From Ilumatobacteraceae bacterium (GTDB lineage: Bacteria; Actinomycetota; Acidimicrobiia; Acidimicrobiales; Ilumatobacteraceae), in assembly GCA_022425725.1 (NCBI GenBank), contig JAKMEY010000028.1:1-64000 (forward strand): a stretch of 64,000 bases of DNA, in the 5' to 3' direction. The position numbers and the translations under genes are program-made. The first letter of the stretch is position 1. Every line of letters begins with the position of its first letter. Positions 17,142-26,207 of the stretch are shown piece by piece. A model generated the notes under the pieces. That model saw only the letters and a program-made list of their open reading frames with translations. It searched no databases and was not told where the DNA came from.

Positions 17142-18181
17142 TGAGTTGCCTCGTCGAGAGATGCAAGTACGGCGCTTGCAGAGAGCGACCGGTCATCCAT
17201 TTTTGGACTGGAGAGCACGCCACCTCCGAGAAGGACCGTTGACGCAGATTCAATTGCGGTCTGCAGCTCTCGAATATTGCGTGGTGGAGGGAAATATTCG
17301 TCCTCTTCGGTCACGCGGACAAGTTCGATCCCACTGGTCGGGGCGAGGCGTTCGAGCACCTCTCGCACGAGCTGTTCCGGGGCAGAAGCCCCCGCAGTGA
17401 CGCCAACAACACCTCGCAGGTCGTCTGTGAGCTCGTCGGCGGTGTTCACTCTGACAACATGCTGACAACCTGCATCTGTCGCGAGACGTGCAAGGGCGGT
17501 CGTGTTCGACGAATTGGCAGAGCCAATGACAACAATCGCATCGCAGCGCTCCGCCATGGCGAGAAGCGAACTTTGTCGATTAGTGGTTGCGAAGCACAGG
17601 TCGCTTCGTCCCGGTGTCCACACATCAGGAAAACGCTCCTTGACCCGCACGGCGACACCCTCCCAGTCACGGTGAGACAGGGTGGTCTGCGCGAGAAGTG
17701 CGACCGCGCCGTCGTGCTGTGGCAGTGCGTCAACTTCGTCAACGCTTTCCACCCGGTCGATGGCATCAGGAGCAACCGCCATCGTGCCAACAGCTTCCTC
17801 ATGGCCCTCATGTCCGACATAGATGATGCGATATCCCTTGGCAGCGCGAACCTTTACTTCGTGGTGCACCTTGGTGACGAGCGGACACACCGAGTCGACG
17901 ACAAATGACCCCCGTTGGCGAGCACTGGCGACAACTTCTGGAGCTGAGCCGTGAGCTGACAGCATGATCGGCCGTCCCGCTGGAACCTGGTCAATATCGT
18001 CAACAAAATGAACGCCTTGTGAGCGAAACGCGTCGACCACAATCTGATTATGGACAATCTCGTGGTAGCAATAGACCGGCGGGTCAAACGCCCGCACCAT
18101 CCACGCGAGTGCCTTGATCGCCATTTCGACTCCAGCACAAAAGCCACGTGGCTCGGCAAGCAAAACGCGGTCAATTGCCAT
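17138..18181 (-). CDS. ispH: 4-hydroxy-3-methylbut-2-enyl diphosphate reductase
   Basis: A 347-aa IspH/LytB, the last enzyme of the MEP isoprenoid pathway, reducing HMBPP to IPP and DMAPP with a [4Fe-4S] cluster. The three ligands are visible: Cys15 in RGFCAGVEM, Cys99 in VDSVCPLVTKVH and Cys196 in DLCFATTNRQ. Substrate residues His40 region (YHEIVHN) and Glu129 (HEGHEEAVGTM) are present. The length is normal. A possible -10 (TAGCCT) lies 9 nt before the ATG. It heads a three-gene run with the two membrane proteins. Confidence 0.95.
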   Translation of the reverse strand: MAIDRVLLAEPRGFCAGVEMAIKALAWMVRAFDPPVYCYHEIVHNQIVVDAFRSQGVHFVDDIDQVPAGRPIMLSAHGSAPEVVASARQRGSFVVDSVCPLVTKVHHEVKVRAAKGYRIIYVGHEGHEEAVGTMAVAPDAIDRVESVDEVDALPQHDGAVALLAQTTLSHRDWEGVAVRVKERFPDVWTPGRSDLCFATTNRQSSLLAMAERCDAIVVIGSANSSNTTALARLATDAGCQHVVRVNTADELTDDLRGVVGVTAGASAPEQLVREVLERLAPTSGIELVRVTEEDEYFPPPRNIRELQTAIESASTVLLGGGVLSSPKMDDRSLSASAVLASLDEATQ

Positions 18182-18231
18182 GGTGCTTTCAGGCTAGCCG
18201 GGGTGCGGCAGAGGTAGCCTCTTCATCTCGT

Positions 18232-19641
18232 ATGTCATCGCAGTCTCACACCCGTTCGCGAACCGAGGGTCCTCTCATCATGGGAGTCCTCGATGATTCA
18301 CCTGCTGCTCAGGCTGGAGCGCGGGTCGGCGACGAGATCACTGCAGTCGATGGAGTGATGCCAAGAGACATCATCGAATGGCAGTGGGCGATTGATGTGA
18401 GTAATCCGAGTATTTCGATTACCCGCGGCGGTCTCGAGCAAGAACTTGAGATCATCAAACCTGAAGGGGCTTCCCTCGGTATCGAGATCGAAAGCGCTGT
18501 CTTTGATCGAGTGCGCACATGCGACAACCACTGCGAATTCTGCTTCATTCATCAACTTCCGAAGGGCATGCGCCGAAGCCTTTATTTGAAAGATGATGAT
18601 TACCGATTGAGCTTCCTCTTCGGAAATTTCACCACTCTCACCCGATTCACCGAAAGCGATCTTGAACGCGTCATCGACGAGCGACTCTCACCGCTTCATG
18701 TGAGCATCCATGCGATCGATCCGTTCGATCGTTCACGGATGCTGAAGAACCCACGAGGGGGAATGAGCCTTCGATGGCTGCGGGCCTTACTCGATGTGGG
18801 TATCGAAGTTCGTGGGCAAATCGTGGTGTGCCCTGGGGTGAATGACGGCGAAGTTCTTGAGCGCACGATGCTTGGCATCGCAGATTCATTCTCTGACCTT
18901 GCATCGGTTGCTGTGGTTCCGCTCGGGATTTCCAAGTTCAACAGCGAAGCAGCAATGCGGGTCCACACCTCGGAAGAAGCCCGCAACGTGCTGTCGGTTG
19001 TACACCAGTGGCAAACGCTCTTCGAGCAACTTGTCGGCCACAAAATGGTATTTGCTGCCGATGAATATTTCCTTATGGCCGATGAACCATTTCCCGCCCT
19101 TAATGACTATGGCGACTGCGATATGCACGAAGACGGCATCGGAATGGCAGCAACCTTTGCCACTGAATTCCTCAACGAGTCAGCCACGGAAACTGCTCCT
19201 CGCCGAGGATTCTTCGCATCTGTCGACGTCGGCCAACTGACGAACCCGGCTGCGTACACGGGGTTGCGCTCCACTCCTGTGGCGATAACAGCATCGCCAA
19301 AGCGCAAGTTTGACGCCGTCACCGTATTGACTGGAGCCATGGGTGCGAAAGTGATCGGGCCGTTGATCGACAACTCAAACAGCCCGCTTGATGTGAGCGT
19401 GCTCGCGGTCGAGAACACCTACTTTGGGGGAAACACCGGAGTGACCGGGCTCCTCACCGGCACCGACCTTTGCGAGGCCCTTTCCAGTGCCGATCCAAGT
19501 CGTCGCTACCTCTTGCCAGATGTGTGCTTGTCTGACGCAGGTCAATTCCTCGATGGTCTCTCGGTCGACGACCTCCCAGTGCCGGTTGATGTCATTCCTG
19601 CCCATGGACACGCTCTAAGGGAAGCATTAGGTCTCACATGA
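18232..19641 (+). CDS. PDZ plus radical-SAM DUF512 protein
   Basis: A 469-aa protein with an N-terminal PDZ-like domain (VLDDSPAAQAGARVGDEITA), a CxxxCxxC radical-SAM-like motif in RTCDNHCEFCFIHQ, and a C-terminal DUF512 region. The family is widespread in Firmicutes, cyanobacteria and some Actinobacteria, often next to der as here, but has no defined reaction. The frame is open to 18148; I chose the ATG at 18232 because upstream codons overlap the divergent ispH gene. A later ATG at 18280 would still retain the PDZ domain. The stop overlaps the der start by 4 bp. Confidence 0.8.
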   Translation: MSSQSHTRSRTEGPLIMGVLDDSPAAQAGARVGDEITAVDGVMPRDIIEWQWAIDVSNPSISITRGGLEQELEIIKPEGASLGIEIESAVFDRVRTCDNHCEFCFIHQLPKGMRRSLYLKDDDYRLSFLFGNFTTLTRFTESDLERVIDERLSPLHVSIHAIDPFDRSRMLKNPRGGMSLRWLRALLDVGIEVRGQIVVCPGVNDGEVLERTMLGIADSFSDLASVAVVPLGISKFNSEAAMRVHTSEEARNVLSVVHQWQTLFEQLVGHKMVFAADEYFLMADEPFPALNDYGDCDMHEDGIGMAATFATEFLNESATETAPRRGFFASVDVGQLTNPAAYTGLRSTPVAITASPKRKFDAVTVLTGAMGAKVIGPLIDNSNSPLDVSVLAVENTYFGGNTGVTGLLTGTDLCEALSSADPSRRYLLPDVCLSDAGQFLDGLSVDDLPVPVDVIPAHGHALREALGLT

Positions 19642-20987
19642 TGACGGAGAACGCTGAGTTGCCCACGGTTGTGGTCGTGGGCCGTCCGAACGTTGGGAAA
19701 TCAACACTTTTCAATCGCATTGCGGGAGAGCAGGTCGCAATCACAGAAGACCGGCCCGGTATCACCCGAGATCGAAAAGAACTTGAAGCCGAGTGGCTGG
19801 GAGTGCCTTTCACCATTGTCGATACGGGGGGCTGGATGCCCGGAGGAGACACGCTCGACGAGAAAGTAAGTCGACAGGTTGAAGCTGCGGTCAGTTCTGC
19901 GGATCTTGTGTTGCTGGTCGTTGATGCGAGCGTGGGCACGGTAAGCCAAGACGACGAGATTGCTGCGTGGTTGCGCCGCAGTGGTGTTGACGTAATCGTC
20001 GTTGCGAACAAGGCCGACAATGACGGGCGCGAACGCGAGATGTGGGATTTTCTCGCCCTTGGTCTTGGTGAGCCTGTCCCTGTGAGTGCGCTTCATGGTC
20101 GGCGCGCTGGGGATCTGCTTGATGTGGTGCTTGAACGCCTTGGTGAACGGGCCTCTGTGCGCGAAGAAGAGGTGGCTCCGTGGCTCGAAGAAGAACCTCT
20201 CGATATCGCACCAGACACTCCACGAGTTGCCATCGTCGGACGCCCAAATGTCGGCAAGTCGACCCTCTTTAATCGGCTTGTTGGTGAGGATCGTTCTGTT
20301 GTGCATGACATGTCAGGCACGACTCGAGATGCCATCGACACCCTCGTTGAAACTGACGATGGCCCGATCGTGTTTGTCGATACGGCCGGTATGCGGCGCA
20401 GAGCAAAAGTCGATGACAGCGCGGAGTATTACTCAATGGTGCGCGCCCTACGGGCGATCGATGAATCCGATATCGCGTTATTGGTGATTGACGGCACCGA
20501 GGGAGTTACGGCTCAAGATCAGCGGCTTGCTGAACGTGTCGATGCTGCGGGATGTCCCATCGTTGTGCTGCTGAACAAGTGGGAACTTATTGAAGATGCA
20601 GATGACCGGGCTGCAAAGCGGGTTGAAGTTGGACGACGACTTGCCTTCCTCGGCGATTCACCTGTTTTGCCTATTTCAGCACTTACAGGCAAGGGTGTTC
20701 ACAAATTGCGCCCGTTGCTCACCGATGCCGTCGAGCAATATCACCGTCGTGTGCCGACCAAAGACGTCAACCGTGTCATCGCTGCGGCTCAGCAAGCTCA
20801 ACCCGCTGGTGGGGGAGCCAAAGTGCTCTATGCCGTGCAGGGCGCTACCGATCCACCAACGTTCACACTGTTCGTTAATCGAGAACTGCCCCAACATCAT
20901 GTGCGGTATCTCGAGCGGAAGATCCGTGAAGAATTTGGGTTCGGTTCAACGCCGATCAAGCTTCGCATTCGAAAGAAGCAGGGCTGA
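19638..20987 (+). CDS. der: ribosome biogenesis GTPase Der (EngA)
   Basis: A 449-aa protein with two tandem GTPase domains, each with GRPNVGKSTLFNR (residues about 13 and 200), a DTGG/DTAG G3 motif and a KAD or NKWE G4 motif, and a C-terminal KH-like domain. Der acts in 50S subunit maturation. Two ATGs lie in tandem (19638, 19641); the first overlaps the previous stop. The short zinc-ribbon gene follows immediately. Confidence 0.96.
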   Translation: MMTENAELPTVVVVGRPNVGKSTLFNRIAGEQVAITEDRPGITRDRKELEAEWLGVPFTIVDTGGWMPGGDTLDEKVSRQVEAAVSSADLVLLVVDASVGTVSQDDEIAAWLRRSGVDVIVVANKADNDGREREMWDFLALGLGEPVPVSALHGRRAGDLLDVVLERLGERASVREEEVAPWLEEEPLDIAPDTPRVAIVGRPNVGKSTLFNRLVGEDRSVVHDMSGTTRDAIDTLVETDDGPIVFVDTAGMRRRAKVDDSAEYYSMVRALRAIDESDIALLVIDGTEGVTAQDQRLAERVDAAGCPIVVLLNKWELIEDADDRAAKRVEVGRRLAFLGDSPVLPISALTGKGVHKLRPLLTDAVEQYHRRVPTKDVNRVIAAAQQAQPAGGGAKVLYAVQGATDPPTFTLFVNRELPQHHVRYLERKIREEFGFGSTPIKLRIRKKQG

Positions 20988-20988
20988 G

Positions 20989-21186
20989 ATGCCGTGGTGT
21001 GAAGAGTGTGCTCGATACTTCACTCCGACGGCAATGACAGCCGACGGCAATTGCCCGGGTTGTGGAAGACCCATCGATGAGGCAACGGGACTGTCCGACG
21101 ACGAGAAAACACCGTGGCACTTCAAGCTCCTCGTCACCGCACTCATCGCATATTTGGGCTGGCGAATCATCGTGCTCTTCGTCTGA
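20989..21186 (+). CDS. small zinc-ribbon membrane protein
   Basis: A 65-aa protein with four cysteines, CEEC near the N-terminus and CPGC at residues 22-25, forming a likely zinc ribbon, and one C-terminal membrane helix (FKLLVTALIAYLGWRIIVLF). The frame is open far upstream inside der, but the ATG at 20989, just past the der stop, is the sensible start. The function is unknown. It belongs to the der transcript and ends 37 bp before the tRNA. Confidence 0.6.
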   Translation: MPWCEECARYFTPTAMTADGNCPGCGRPIDEATGLSDDEKTPWHFKLLVTALIAYLGWRIIVLFV

Positions 21187-21223
21187 ATTGAGGTGCACAC
21201 CGTTAGCATCGAGGTCACAGTTA

Positions 21224-21301
21224 CGGGCTGTGGCGCAGCTTGGTTAGCGCGCTTGTCTGGGGGACAAGAGGTCCCGAGTTCGAATCTCGGCAGCCCGACC
21301 A
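21224..21301 (+). tRNA. tRNA-Pro (anticodon GGG)
   Basis: A full cloverleaf: acceptor stem CGGGCTG/CAGCCCG, D arm GCGC/GCGC, anticodon stem CTTGT/ACAAG around the loop CTGGGGG (anticodon GGG, reading CCC), variable region AGGTC, and T arm CCGAG/CTCGG with TTCGAAT. The discriminator is A at 21298, and CCA (21299-21301) is encoded. Confidence 0.95.
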
Positions 21302-21330
21302 CATCTGGAGTTTCGGCTCTAGATGAGTCG

Positions 21331-21954
21331 TCAGCCGTGCTGAAATAGTCCCATCGGGAGCCCGGTATTCCGCAGGTGCGAGGTCTCGTTGATCGTCACG
21401 ATCGAGCGTACACCTGAGCGTGACGCGGCGATCCGGGTGATTGAGGTGTAGTTGGGGTAAAAAAAGCCGGGGCCATCTACGTCGATACCGAGAACATCAC
21501 CGGCGTAACAGTTGATGACACCCCCGTGGCAGACGACCGCAACCCGCTCGCCACCGTGATCTGAAATGATGCGGGAGACCGATGCCAAGACCCGATCTTG
21601 AAACTCAAGCCGATCGTCAAATTCTTCGCTCTCACCCTCAAAGAATTCGTTCAAACGCGGGTCGTTGTTCGCCTTCATTTCCTCTATTGGTATGTACTCA
21701 GACGAGTGCTGATCAAACTCAGCGAGTCCGGGATCAAGAACGCTGGTCTTTCGATGATGCTCTGAGAGCGGCTGCGCAGTCTCGACAGCCCGTTTCAGGG
21801 GGCTCGTATAGATGGCGTCAATGTGCTCAGATGCGAGGTAGTCAGCGAGGAGTTGAGCCTGTTGATGCCCAATGTCAGAAAGCGGGGGATCGGCAGCGCC
21901 TTTGGTTACCTCGCGCCTGATTGGCAATGCATGCCGTATGAAGAGAAGCTCCAT
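21331..21954 (-). CDS. histidine phosphatase family protein
   Basis: A 207-aa phosphoglycerate-mutase-like phosphatase. LLFIRHALPI contains the RH catalytic pair, LSDIGHQQAQLLADYL and IYTSPLKRAVETAQPL the second Arg, and VVCHGGVI the second His. The substrate is unknown; relatives act on sugar phosphates or cobalamin precursors. The start is leaderless, with TAAAGT 6 nt before the ATG. It is divergent from the TauD-like gene, with 79 bp between. Confidence 0.82.
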   Translation of the reverse strand: MELLFIRHALPIRREVTKGAADPPLSDIGHQQAQLLADYLASEHIDAIYTSPLKRAVETAQPLSEHHRKTSVLDPGLAEFDQHSSEYIPIEEMKANNDPRLNEFFEGESEEFDDRLEFQDRVLASVSRIISDHGGERVAVVCHGGVINCYAGDVLGIDVDGPGFFYPNYTSITRIAASRSGVRSIVTINETSHLRNTGLPMGLFQHG

Positions 21955-21960
21955 TCCGGC

Positions 21961-21966
21961 ACTTTA
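21961..21966 (-). promoter_or_regulatory. -10 box for the histidine phosphatase gene (leaderless)
   Basis: TAAAGT on the minus strand ends 6 nt before the ATG at 21954. Confidence 0.5.
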
Positions 21967-22021
21967 TTCGAACTTCGATGCTTCGCTGGTTCTGGTGAAA
22001 GGCCACTGAACCCGGGTGGGC

Positions 22022-22027
22022 TACCGT
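22022..22027 (+). promoter_or_regulatory. -10 box for the TauD-like gene (leaderless)
   Basis: TACCGT ends 6 nt before the ATG at 22034; this also decides against the in-frame start at 22016. Confidence 0.5.
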
Positions 22028-22033
22028 TGCGAT

Positions 22034-22873
22034 ATGCAAGTGACACCACTCACTGGAAAATTCGGGGCTGACATCTCCGACATCGATATTTCTGAACCGC
22101 TCAGCGGAAACGATCTCACCGAGCTGCGTGAAGCGTTCGCTGAATATTCGGTACTTGCCATCAGGGACCAAAACTTGACGATCGACTCATTTGAGGCATT
22201 TGCGATGCAGCTCGGCAAGTTCGGGGAGACGCCGTTCATCACTCCGGTCGATGGGCACCCGAACGTTCTTCGTTTGCTCCGGGAAGCTGACGAGGCAGGG
22301 CCATTATTTGGAAGTGGGTGGCATAGCGATTGGAGCTTTCAAGATCAACCTCCGAGCGCAACATTGCTGTACGGGGTCGATATTCCTCCAGCAGGTGGTG
22401 ATACCGCGTTCACGCAGCAAGAGCAGGCCTATGACGCACTTTCAGATGGAATGAAAGAGCTTCTTGAGCCTCTGCACGGCGAGCACTCGGCTCGTCGCTC
22501 ATACGGGCCTTCGGGCACGTTCGGTCAACGAGACGACCGGCGGTCGATGGAAATCATCGGTGATGAAAGTGCTTTAGAAACTCGGTCACACCCGTTGATA
22601 CGCACTCATCCCGATACAGGCCGAAAATCACTCTTTATTAATGAGGTCTACACCATTGGAATCGAGGAACTTCACCATGCGGAAGCTTCTGCAATCCTCA
22701 ACTTCCTCTTCGAACACTGTCGCCGTATTGACTTCACCTGTCGAGTGAGATGGCAACAAGGTACGTTGACGATGTGGGACAACCGCTGCGTTCAGCACTT
22801 CGCCATCGATGATTACTTCGGCCATCGGCGCGAAATGATGCGTGTCACGTTGGCGGGAGACACTCCTCGGTGA
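22034..22873 (+). CDS. TauD/TfdA-family 2-oxoglutarate dioxygenase
   Basis: A 279-aa Fe(II)/2-oxoglutarate-dependent dioxygenase. GWHSDWSF gives the His97-x-Asp99 iron pair; CVQHFAIDDYFGHRREMMRV supplies the distal His and the 2-oxoglutarate-binding Arg. Relatives hydroxylate taurine, 2,4-D and other acids; the substrate here is unknown. The frame is open to 22016, but the -10 box fixes the ATG at 22034. It overlaps the SMP-30 gene by 4 bp (GTGA), suggesting the two act in one pathway. Confidence 0.85.
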   Translation: MQVTPLTGKFGADISDIDISEPLSGNDLTELREAFAEYSVLAIRDQNLTIDSFEAFAMQLGKFGETPFITPVDGHPNVLRLLREADEAGPLFGSGWHSDWSFQDQPPSATLLYGVDIPPAGGDTAFTQQEQAYDALSDGMKELLEPLHGEHSARRSYGPSGTFGQRDDRRSMEIIGDESALETRSHPLIRTHPDTGRKSLFINEVYTIGIEELHHAEASAILNFLFEHCRRIDFTCRVRWQQGTLTMWDNRCVQHFAIDDYFGHRREMMRVTLAGDTPR

Positions 22874-23742
22874 CCAACGAAAGTGCAGCAGAAATGCAAA
22901 CCACGACAGTTATTCACACCGGGCTCCAATTCGGCGAAGGGCCGCGTTGGCATGACGGCAAACTATGGTTCAGCGACTTCTTCCGGTACGGCGTTTTTAC
23001 GCTCGACAGCGAAGGCAACGAAGAACGTATCTTGACCGTCGAGGCACGTCCATCGGGTCTCGGCTGGCTACCAAATGGCGACCTGCTGGTCGTGTCAATG
23101 GCTGATAAGAAACTTCTTCGATTTGATGGCCGAGACACCACGCTTCATGCTGACTTATCTGGCGTATCAGATTATGACTGCAACGACATGGTCGTCGGGC
23201 CCGATGGAACTGCCTACGTGTCGATCTTCGGGTTTGACATTCACGCTGATGCTCCGGTCGAGCCACAAGCTGCACATCTTGTGGTGGTGAGTCCAGATGG
23301 CATTGTTCGGACCACCAGCAAAGACCTGATGTTTCCTAACGGCTCAGTGATCACACCAGATGGGTCAACGCTGATAGTGGGCGAGTCCTACGGTCGCCGT
23401 TACTCGGCCTACCGAATCACTGATGACGGTATGGCGGTCGAACACCGGGTGTGGGCAGATTTGGGGGAACTCATTCCTGATGGGTGCTGTCTTGATGCGG
23501 AGGGAATGATTTGGTTCGCTGACCCCGTGCACAAGAAGGTCGTGAGAGTGCGAGAGGGTGGGGAAGTGGTCGACGAGATCTCAACCGATCAATCTGCAGT
23601 TGCCTGCATGCTCGGCGGAGACGACGGATTGACTCTCTATGTGCTGACGTCACGAGGAACCCACCCCGAACGTGTGGACGGTACATCAACTGGAAGAGTT
23701 GAAATAGCACAGGTGCAAGTACCTGGCGCAGGCTGGCCCTGA
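22870..23742 (+). CDS. SMP-30/gluconolactonase-like protein
   Basis: A 290-aa six-bladed beta-propeller of the SMP-30/gluconolaconase/LRE family. GLQFGEGPRWHDGKLWFSD is the N-terminal calcium/active-site block (Glu), RPSGLGWLPNGDLLVV and NGSVITPDGSTLIVGESYG follow, and DGCCLDAEGMIWFADP holds the late Asp. The family hydrolyses lactones. Its GTG is inside the TauD-like stop, so it is co-translated with the dioxygenase; a lactone or ester produced by that enzyme may be the substrate (inference). Confidence 0.82.
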   Translation: MTNESAAEMQTTTVIHTGLQFGEGPRWHDGKLWFSDFFRYGVFTLDSEGNEERILTVEARPSGLGWLPNGDLLVVSMADKKLLRFDGRDTTLHADLSGVSDYDCNDMVVGPDGTAYVSIFGFDIHADAPVEPQAAHLVVVSPDGIVRTTSKDLMFPNGSVITPDGSTLIVGESYGRRYSAYRITDDGMAVEHRVWADLGELIPDGCCLDAEGMIWFADPVHKKVVRVREGGEVVDEISTDQSAVACMLGGDDGLTLYVLTSRGTHPERVDGTSTGRVEIAQVQVPGAGWP

Positions 23743-23745
23743 CCA

Positions 23746-24477
23746 ATGTGTGGACGGTTCGTGCAAGCTGATTCACTCCAGCAACTCTCAACTCTTTTCG
23801 ACGTCACTCTCGACAAACTCTCAGCGCCAGAAGCGAGATACAACATTGCCCCGGCGGCAGACGTTGTCGCACTGTGTGACCGCAACGAGCACCTAACCCT
23901 TGCTCGATTTGGATGGGGTTTGATACCAAGTTGGTCGAAAGATCCATCAATTGCACAACGACTTACCAATGCGCGTGTCGAAACTGTTTGGGAAAAGCCG
24001 TCGTTTCGATCCGCTATTCGGTCGAGTCGCGTCGTTGTCCCAGCCGACGGGTTCTTTGAGTGGTCGCCAGCTCGAAGGGACGGGCCTCGAGCTAAAAACG
24101 GCAGACCCGTGAAAGAGCCTCACTATTTCACTCGGGGTGACGGGCAACCGATGCTTCTTGGCGCAATATCCACCTTATGGAGTAATCCGAGGGACGCTGA
24201 CGACATCCGTCAGACACTCTGCCTTCTCACGACGGCTGCTAATACAACAATGCAACCGATTCACCATCGGATGCCGGTGATCATCGAATCTGATGATGTA
24301 GAGCAATGGCTTACGACCTCGGACCGTAGCGCACGCGAGGCCCTAGACCATGTTCTGAGTCCGGCGAGCGAGGACGTCCTCGTTGAACATGTGGTGAGCA
24401 CGGAAGTTAACAACTCGCGGAACGAGGGAAAGCATCTCATTTCAGCAGCCGATGAACGCCCAACGACCTTGTTCTAG
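23746..24477 (+). CDS. SOS response-associated peptidase family (YedK/HMCES)
   Basis: A 243-aa SRAP-domain protein. MCGRF at the N-terminus presents Cys2, which in relatives forms a covalent link to abasic sites in single-stranded DNA after removal of Met1; ARYNIAP (Asn), VPADGFFEW (Glu) and QPIHHRMPVII (His) are the other active-site residues. The role is shielding abasic sites during replication. It is 3 bp past the SMP-30 gene and convergent with the serine hydrolase, only 4 bp away. Confidence 0.92.
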   Translation: MCGRFVQADSLQQLSTLFDVTLDKLSAPEARYNIAPAADVVALCDRNEHLTLARFGWGLIPSWSKDPSIAQRLTNARVETVWEKPSFRSAIRSSRVVVPADGFFEWSPARRDGPRAKNGRPVKEPHYFTRGDGQPMLLGAISTLWSNPRDADDIRQTLCLLTTAANTTMQPIHHRMPVIIESDDVEQWLTTSDRSAREALDHVLSPASEDVLVEHVVSTEVNNSRNEGKHLISAADERPTTLF

Positions 24478-24481
24478 AGCT

Positions 24482-25687
24482 TCAGTCGACGAGTGCCTGG
24501 TACACCAGTTGTTTGAGCTCAGGTCGAATTGCGTGTGTGCTTGACGGCAAAAGCTGAGTAAGAAACACAACGGCAAGGTCTTCGGCGGGATCGACCCAAA
24601 ATGCGGTACTTGCCGCACCGCCCCATGCCATTTCGCCGGTGGAACTGGGCACTTTGCTTGCGGCAGCATCAATCACCACCGAGAACCCGAGACCAAAGCC
24701 CACTCCAACGAACGCCGACTCAGCGAACAACGGTCGTCCAATGGCCTCGAGATCGACGTTGCCTGGGAGGTGATTCTTCCCCATGTAGTCGAGAGTGTGG
24801 CGCCCGATCACACGCTCTGAATCGAGAGAGCCTCCATTGAGGATCATCTGGCAAAACCGTGCGTAATCAGCCGCCGTGCCGTAGAGACCACCGCCTCCTG
24901 ACAGCATCGAAGGACGTTCTGGGCGACGCAAGAATGCTGGAGCAAGCGTTGCGGCTCCCGTCTCTGGATGCGGGATGTACAGTTCTGCCAGACGGGATTT
25001 CCGGTTTGCGTCATCGATGTAGAAACTCGTGTCCGTCATGCCGAGTGGGCCAAGAATGTGTTGCTGGAAATACTCCTCAAGGTCGAGACCCGAGACCACT
25101 TCGACGATGCGACCCAGAACGTCTGTTGAGATGCCGTAGTTCCATTCCGTGCCAGGTTGGAAGACGAGTGGGAGTTGTGCCCATCGCTCGCAGCATGCGG
25201 CGAGATCAAGACCTTCTGGTTGACCCCATTCAAACCCTTGGTTTCGATACATGGCATCGACCGGGTGAGTGTTATGGAAGCCGTATGTGAGCCCCGACAT
25301 GTGCGTCATGAGATGCCACACGAGCATCGGAAGCGTCTGCGGCTCAGTCGTTGGCTTCTGGATCGAACCCGATCGGTACACGGGTGTCGCAGAAAACGCC
25401 GGAATGAACTTCGCGACTGGGTCTTTGAGTTGAATGCGGCCCTGCTCAACAAGTTGCATCGCAGCAAGCGTGGTCAGGGGTTTCGTCATCGAGTACAGCC
25501 GAACCACCGTGTCTTCAGCAAATGGTTCCTTGCTCTCGAGGCTTCGAACTCCAGACGTGGAATGGTGTGCGGTCTCACCTCGACGAGACACCATCACTTG
25601 CCATCCCGCCAGGCGACCATCGTCGACGTAACGTCGGAAATGATCGTCGATGCGATGAAGCCGTGTGGTGTCGAAACCGTGGTTCAA
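24482..25687 (-). CDS. serine hydrolase, class C beta-lactamase/esterase family
   Basis: A 401-aa serine hydrolase of the EstB/AmpC-like group. The SxxK motif is Ser66-Met-Thr-Lys69 in VVRLYSMTKPL, and WNYGIS provides the YxN-like Tyr. There is no signal peptide, so it is more likely a cytoplasmic esterase than a true beta-lactamase. The start is TTG at 25687, overlapping the HIT stop by 4 bp (TTGA), which is an uncommon start codon but fits coupled translation. Confidence 0.82.
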   Translation of the reverse strand: MNHGFDTTRLHRIDDHFRRYVDDGRLAGWQVMVSRRGETAHHSTSGVRSLESKEPFAEDTVVRLYSMTKPLTTLAAMQLVEQGRIQLKDPVAKFIPAFSATPVYRSGSIQKPTTEPQTLPMLVWHLMTHMSGLTYGFHNTHPVDAMYRNQGFEWGQPEGLDLAACCERWAQLPLVFQPGTEWNYGISTDVLGRIVEVVSGLDLEEYFQQHILGPLGMTDTSFYIDDANRKSRLAELYIPHPETGAATLAPAFLRRPERPSMLSGGGGLYGTAADYARFCQMILNGGSLDSERVIGRHTLDYMGKNHLPGNVDLEAIGRPLFAESAFVGVGFGLGFSVVIDAAASKVPSSTGEMAWGGAASTAFWVDPAEDLAVVFLTQLLPSSTHAIRPELKQLVYQALVD

Positions 25688-26109
25688 CGCGTCACCCCAG
25701 TGTCGAAGCCCAATGCAACAAGCTGTCGATGGATTGCTGTTGCGGCGGTCTCAAGGTCTTCGAGATCGACACTCGTGGCGGCATTAGAGAACGAGAGATC
25801 CGACATCTCATTTGTCGGAAGCACATGAATATGAGTGTGGGGGACCTCATATCCGGCAATGATGAGTCCGACACGCTCCGGGGAAAATGCTGCTTGCTGG
25901 GCTTTCGAAATGTGATGGGCTACCGCAAAGAGATGTTGGGAAAGGTCGGAGTCAAGGTCGACCCAATGGTCGACTTCAGCAATAGGAACCACGAGGGCAT
26001 GGCCGTACGACATTGGGTTGATCGACATGAACGCCACGCACTTGTCGTCACGCCAAACAAATGTGCCTGGGATATCGCCTTTAATGATTCGAGTGAAGAT
26101 TGTTGCCAC
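25684..26109 (-). CDS. HIT-family nucleotide hydrolase/transferase
   Basis: A 141-aa histidine-triad protein with the motif HTHIHVLP (His91, His93, His95). The N-terminal TRIIKGDIPG and the Cys24 region fit the HINT subgroup, which hydrolyses adenosine 5'-phosphoramidates or similar nucleotides. Start is GTG at 26109; TAGGCT lies 7 nt upstream, so the message is leaderless. Confidence 0.9.
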   Translation of the reverse strand: MATIFTRIIKGDIPGTFVWRDDKCVAFMSINPMSYGHALVVPIAEVDHWVDLDSDLSQHLFAVAHHISKAQQAAFSPERVGLIIAGYEVPHTHIHVLPTNEMSDLSFSNAATSVDLEDLETAATAIHRQLVALGFDTGVTR

Positions 26110-26116
26110 GTTGCAC

Positions 26117-26122
26117 AGCCTA
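26117..26122 (-). promoter_or_regulatory. -10 box for the HIT gene (leaderless)
   Basis: TAGGCT on the minus strand ends 7 nt before the GTG at 26109. Confidence 0.45.
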
Positions 26123-26207
26123 TGACGGCAGCAAGCATGCGGCGAAGGGGATGCTTTTCGTGCTGATCAGCCCCGGTTTGGAGCCGTCACCTAACATCTT
26201 GTAGCAG